The translations under genes were made by a program, and so were the position numbers. Below the pieces are notes generated by a model, which saw nothing but the letters and a program-made list of their open reading frames with translations, ran no database searches and was not told where the DNA came from. DNA of 64,000 bases, from contig NZ_LMFS01000001.1 of assembly GCF_001426945.1 (NCBI RefSeq), positions 1,267,757-1,331,756 on the forward strand, given 5' to 3'. Source of the DNA: Pseudolabrys sp. Root1462 (GTDB lineage: Bacteria > Pseudomonadota > Alphaproteobacteria > Rhizobiales > Xanthobacteraceae). Positions 60,958 to 64,000 of this stretch are shown here, in pieces. Position 1 is the stretch's first letter; every line of letters begins with the position of its first letter.

Positions 60958-61992
60958 ATGGCTGAGAAACTGTTTCCCACCACCGTCGTCGGCAGTTATC
61001 CGCAGCCGGACTGGCTGGTCGATCGCAAGATGCTGTCGAAGGTGGTGCCGCGCGTGCGCATGAAGGAGATGTGGCGCGTGGCGGACGAATGGCTCGAACA
61101 GGCGCAGGACGATGCCACCATCGTCGCCATCCGCGCGATGGAGCGCGCCGGCATCGACGTCATCACCGATGGCGAGATGCGCCGGGAGAGCTACTCAAAT
61201 CGCTTCGCCACCGCGCTCGACGGCGTCGACATCGCCAATCCCGGCTTCGTCAAGGCGCGCTCCGGGCAGCAGACGCCCGTGCCGCGGATCGTCGGTAAGG
61301 TGCGGCGCAACGGCCCGGTTGAGGTCCGCGACATGCAGTTCCTGCGCGCCAATACCGACCGCATCGCCAAGATCACGCTGCCCGGCCCGTTCACGATGAG
61401 CCAGCAGGCCAAGGACGAGCACTATAAGGACGCCGAAGCGCTGGCGATGGACATGGCGGCGGCGGTCAACGAAGAGGCGCACGATCTGGTGCGCGCAGGG
61501 GCCGACGTCATCCAGCTCGACGAGCCCTGGGTGCGCAACGATCCGGACAGCGCCCGCCGTTACGCGGTCAAGGCGATCAATCGAGCGCTCGAAGGCATCA
61601 AGGTGCCGACCGCGGTGCATCTGTGCTTCGGTTATGCCGCCGTGGTGCCCGGCGAGACCAAGCCGAGCGGCTACTCTTTTCTCGCCGAGCTTGCTGACAC
61701 CACGGCGACCATGATCTCGATCGAAAGTGCGCAGCCGAAGATCGATCTCGGCGTGCTGGCCGATCTGGCGCCGAAGAAGATCATGCTCGGCGTGCTCGAC
61801 CTGTCCGACATCGTGGTCGAGACGCCGCAGCGGGTGGCCGAGCGGATCCGGCTCGGCCTCAAGCATGTCAGCCCCGATCGCCTGATCCCGGCGCCGGACT
61901 GCGGCATGAAGTATCTGCCGCGCGAAGTCGCGTTCGGCAAACTCAAGGCCATGGTCGAGGGCGCTGCCCTGGTGCGGGCCGAGTACACCTGA
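60958..61992 (+). CDS. MetE catalytic-core methyltransferase (methionine synthase II-like)
   Basis: A 344-residue protein equal to the C-terminal catalytic barrel of cobalamin-independent methionine synthase, lacking the N-terminal folate-binding half. The four zinc ligands are kept: His221 and Cys223 in VHLCFGYA, Glu256 in ISIESAQP, Cys315 in APDCGMKYLPRE. The start LFPTTVVGSYPQPDWL is typical. It should move a methyl group to or from a thiol, but donor and acceptor are unknown. GTGGAG precedes ATG 60958. Its place after the transporter suggests the imported compound is the methyl donor or acceptor. Confidence 0.87.
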   Translation: MAEKLFPTTVVGSYPQPDWLVDRKMLSKVVPRVRMKEMWRVADEWLEQAQDDATIVAIRAMERAGIDVITDGEMRRESYSNRFATALDGVDIANPGFVKARSGQQTPVPRIVGKVRRNGPVEVRDMQFLRANTDRIAKITLPGPFTMSQQAKDEHYKDAEALAMDMAAAVNEEAHDLVRAGADVIQLDEPWVRNDPDSARRYAVKAINRALEGIKVPTAVHLCFGYAAVVPGETKPSGYSFLAELADTTATMISIESAQPKIDLGVLADLAPKKIMLGVLDLSDIVVETPQRVAERIRLGLKHVSPDRLIPAPDCGMKYLPREVAFGKLKAMVEGAALVRAEYT

Positions 61993-62084
61993 TTGGGGGG
62001 CTCCTGCGCCCTTGCCTTGATCCCCGGCCTCCGGTAGCAGTCGAGGACGGCTAACCGCCGGCCGGCGCACAGCCCGCCGGCGCC

Positions 62085-62114
62085 CTGGCGCAGCGGATTA
62101 TGCCGCTACGCCAG
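62085..62114 (+). terminator. Hairpin between methyltransferase and tRNA genes (weak terminator candidate)
   Basis: CTGGCG-C-AGCGG and CCGCT-A-CGCCAG form an 11-bp stem with one C/A mismatch around loop ATTATG. It ends six bases before the tRNA. No T-run follows, so termination is possible but unproven; a tRNA-processing or promoter-linked role is an alternative. Confidence 0.4.
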
Positions 62115-62120
62115 CGAGTT

Positions 62121-62194
62121 GCGGGTGTAGCTCAATGGTAGAGCAGCAGCCTTCCAAGCTGAATACGAGGGTTCGATTCCCTTCACCCGCTCCA
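62121..62194 (+). tRNA. tRNA-Gly(TCC)
   Basis: A 74-base cloverleaf: acceptor GCGGGTG pairs with CACCCGC, D-arm GCTC...GAGC, anticodon loop CTTCCAA with anticodon TCC, T-arm GAGGGTTCGATTCCCTT, discriminator T and encoded CCA. The anticodon reads GGA/GGG glycine codons. A run of six T (62196-62201) follows directly and may end transcription. Confidence 0.97.
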
Positions 62195-62265
62195 ATTTTT
62201 TCAATCGCCTAGTCCGCGTTAGGCCGCCGCGTTGATACTCACGGGGCTGTTGGGGTTGCCGGGCG

Positions 62266-63159
62266 TCAGTCGCGCGACACCGACAGTCCAGAGAGAAGCG
62301 GAGCATACGCGGCGAGCTTGCGGGATACGAACTCGGTGAAGAGCTGCACGCGCTTCGTCTTGCGTGTCTCTCCCTGTGTGAGAAGCCAGGCCGTTCCGTA
62401 CATGTGCAGCTCGGTGCCCGGCACCCTCACCAGCAGAGGGTCGGCATCGCCAATGAAACACGGCAATGTCGTGATCCCGAGCCCTTGCCGGACCGCCGCG
62501 AGTTGCGCCTCGGCGTCCGTGGTCCTGAACGGAACTCCTCTGGTGCGTACCTCGCCCTCGCTGGCCCAATCCGGAATGCCATGAACGCTGATGACAATCC
62601 ACCGGATGGGATCGGGCGCACCCGCACGCCATGCGGCCAGTCGATCGCGGGAGATGTAGACCGCGCCGAACACCTCCGGTCCCTTCAGGCCGTGAAGATT
62701 GAGCGGCAGGGTTTTGCGGTCGTAGACGACGCGGATCGCGACGTCGGCCTCCCGGTTTGTCAGATTTGCCAGCTCGCCGGACGACAGGATTTCCATCTCG
62801 ATGTCCGGATGCAGACGCGCGAAATCGGCGAAGTCCGGCATAAGCAGGTGCGTCGCGAAGGGCGGTGCCAGCGTCACGCGCAGAAGCCCACGTACGCTCT
62901 GATCGCGACCGAAAACGCGCGTCTCGAGCTGGTTCGACGACGTTTCCATCTGGTTCGCGAGTTCGAGGACCTCCTCGCCCGCCGCCGTCAGGCGGTAGCC
63001 GGAAGGCAGCTTTTCGAACATCTGCGCACCGAGGTGTTCCTCGAGCTGAGCGATGCGTCGCAGCACGGTTGAGTGATTCACACCGAGGCGTTCGGCGGCG
63101 GCCCGTACGGAGCCTCCGCGCGCGACGGCCAGAAAATAACGAATGTCGTCCCAGTCCAT
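62266..63159 (-). CDS. LysR family transcriptional regulator
   Basis: A 297-residue LTTR. The N-terminal helix-turn-helix is MDWDDIRYFLAVARGGSV and LGVNHSTVLRRIAQLEEHLG; the effector domain (LRVTLAPPFATHLLMPDFADF) resembles the group that controls divergent short-chain dehydrogenases. ATG 63159 matches the conserved start; GTG 63177 is an alternative. It is divergent from the SDR gene at 63370, its probable target. Confidence 0.9.
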   Translation of the reverse strand: MDWDDIRYFLAVARGGSVRAAAERLGVNHSTVLRRIAQLEEHLGAQMFEKLPSGYRLTAAGEEVLELANQMETSSNQLETRVFGRDQSVRGLLRVTLAPPFATHLLMPDFADFARLHPDIEMEILSSGELANLTNREADVAIRVVYDRKTLPLNLHGLKGPEVFGAVYISRDRLAAWRAGAPDPIRWIVISVHGIPDWASEGEVRTRGVPFRTTDAEAQLAAVRQGLGITTLPCFIGDADPLLVRVPGTELHMYGTAWLLTQGETRKTKRVQLFTEFVSRKLAAYAPLLSGLSVSRD

Positions 63160-63369
63160 GATGGTGCGTGCCCGCACCGCTTGGTGCCGTTCAAAGCCCT
63201 TTCTAGCACGTCAGGACGAGATAGGGACCAAATTTCAGCGTGCCCAGCGCGTAGCCGGTTGAATTTCGCACCACCGATGTGCGTGGTTCCGCACTCAAAG
63301 CCACACGCCTCAAGTCCCATCTTGCGGTCTCGGGGCCAGCCCGAACAATCAAGGACGGACAGAGAAATC
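63160..63369. promoter_or_regulatory. Divergent LysR/SDR control region
   Basis: 210 bp without a gene. Inverted repeats GGTGCG-TGCC-CGCACC (63163-63178) and ACCAC-N8-GTGGT (within 63270-63300) could be regulator sites. No clear promoter boxes are seen. ACGGACAGAGAAATC precedes the SDR ATG, a weak ribosome site. Confidence 0.35.
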
Positions 63370-64000
63370 ATGGGAAAGCTAGACGGTAAGGTTGCAGTCA
63401 TCACGGGTGGATCGAGCGGCATGGGGCTGGCGAGCGCCAAACGGTTCGTTGAGGAAGGCGCGTACGTTTTCATTACCGGTCGTCGACGGGAAGTGCTCGA
63501 TGAGGCGGTCAAGCTGATCGGCCGGAACGTGACGGCCGTGCGCGGCGACGCGTCCAATCTAGACGACCTCGACCGCCTGTTCGACACGGTCCGGCGTGAA
63601 AAGGGCAAGATCGACATCCTGTTCGCGAGCGCCGGCACCGGCGAAGCCGTGCCATTGGGCGAGATTACCGAGCAGCATTTCGACGCGACGTTCGGCCTGA
63701 ACACGCGCGGCACGCTATTCACGGTGCAAAAGGCGTTGCCGCTGTTCAACGATGGCGGATCGATCTTCATGACCGGGTCCGTTGCCTCGCTGAAAGGTTT
63801 TCCCGGTTACAGCGTGTATGCCGCGAGTAAGGCAGCGTTGCACGCATTCGCACGCGGGTGGCTCAACGAGCTGAAGGGCCGGAATATCCGGGTGAACGTG
63901 GTGCACCCGGGCCCGATCGCCACACCGATGCAGGACCAGGTTCTCACCCCGGAGGCGAAGCAGATGTTCGAATCCCTGATCCCGCGGGGAACGATGGGAC
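63370..64000 (+). CDS. Short-chain dehydrogenase/reductase (3' end outside window)
   Basis: The first about 210 residues of a classical SDR oxidoreductase. The cofactor motif is TGGSSGMG near residues 12-19, the structural NAG-like motif reads ASAGTG, and the catalytic Ser, Tyr and Lys are in MTGSVAS and YSVYAASKAA. PGPIATPM follows as usual. ATG 63370 starts MGKLDGKVAVITGG. The frame is still open at the right edge. It is paired with the divergent LysR gene. Confidence 0.92.
   Translation, partial: MGKLDGKVAVITGGSSGMGLASAKRFVEEGAYVFITGRRREVLDEAVKLIGRNVTAVRGDASNLDDLDRLFDTVRREKGKIDILFASAGTGEAVPLGEITEQHFDATFGLNTRGTLFTVQKALPLFNDGGSIFMTGSVASLKGFPGYSVYAASKAALHAFARGWLNELKGRNIRVNVVHPGPIATPMQDQVLTPEAKQMFESLIPRGTMG

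Noticed and set aside
1-64000. CRISPR arrays, transposases, phage genes or toxin-antitoxin pairs
   Set aside because: No regular repeat-spacer pattern, inverted-repeat-bounded element or recognisable gene of these kinds was found on either strand.

Overview
The window is about 64 kb of GC-rich, densely coded chromosome from an alphaproteobacterium. The gene families (FdsGBACD-type formate dehydrogenase, a NarK1-NarK2 fusion, NnrS, many ABC and CaiB/BaiF genes) fit best with Hyphomicrobiales of the Bradyrhizobium/Rhodopseudomonas/Pseudolabrys kind; the genus cannot be fixed from sequence alone. No insertion sequence, prophage or CRISPR array was seen. The layout is that of a metabolically versatile, nitrate-respiring organism with several uptake-and-degradation cassettes for organic acids.

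Region 1 (1-16936 and on to 23216) holds two paralogous three-gene ABC importers of the ferric/polyamine type: binding protein, fused double permease and ATPase. The first (1-3863) is followed by a flavin reductase and a two-subunit tartrate-dehydratase/fumarase-like enzyme (3868-5990). The second (12992-16936) is followed by a tightly overlapping acyl-CoA cassette: HMG-CoA-lyase-like protein, two crotonases, CaiB CoA-transferase, acyl-CoA ligase and nitronate monooxygenase. Between them are a CaiB gene with a divergent GntR/UTRA regulator and a leftward set: NIPSNAP, hydroxyacid dehydrogenase, RraA-like, SMP-30, an exported alpha/beta-hydrolase-like protein and a MarR regulator. Two matching palindromes (12049-12064, 12852-12867) are probably the MarR operators, which would tie the exported protein to the second importer.

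Region 2 (23219-37358) is a nitrate-respiration locus. A leftward run narK(fused)-narG-narH-narJ-narI continues into a parvulin, a 91-residue unknown, a DUF2478 NTPase-like protein and a beta-carbonic anhydrase. A cysteine-free Crp/Fnr regulator and nnrS lie divergently. Three FNR-type boxes sit 65-73 bp before the narK, regulator and nnrS starts.

Region 3 (37503-46324) is the least familiar part: a ThDP enzyme followed by TcuA/TcuB-like dehydrogenase and electron-transfer proteins, facing a set of IclR regulator, leaderless sugar-binding-like protein and LVIVD-repeat protein, with a LysR regulator alongside. A 19-bp motif (17 of 19 identical) occurs before both arms, suggesting one regulon.

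Region 4 (46481-61992) holds a LivKHMGF-type importer, the NAD-dependent formate dehydrogenase operon fdsGBACD with striking inverted repeats upstream, and a nitrate/sulfonate-type importer with two permeases followed by a MetE catalytic-core methyltransferase. The window ends with a tRNA-Gly(TCC) and a divergent LysR/short-chain dehydrogenase pair, the latter cut by the window edge.
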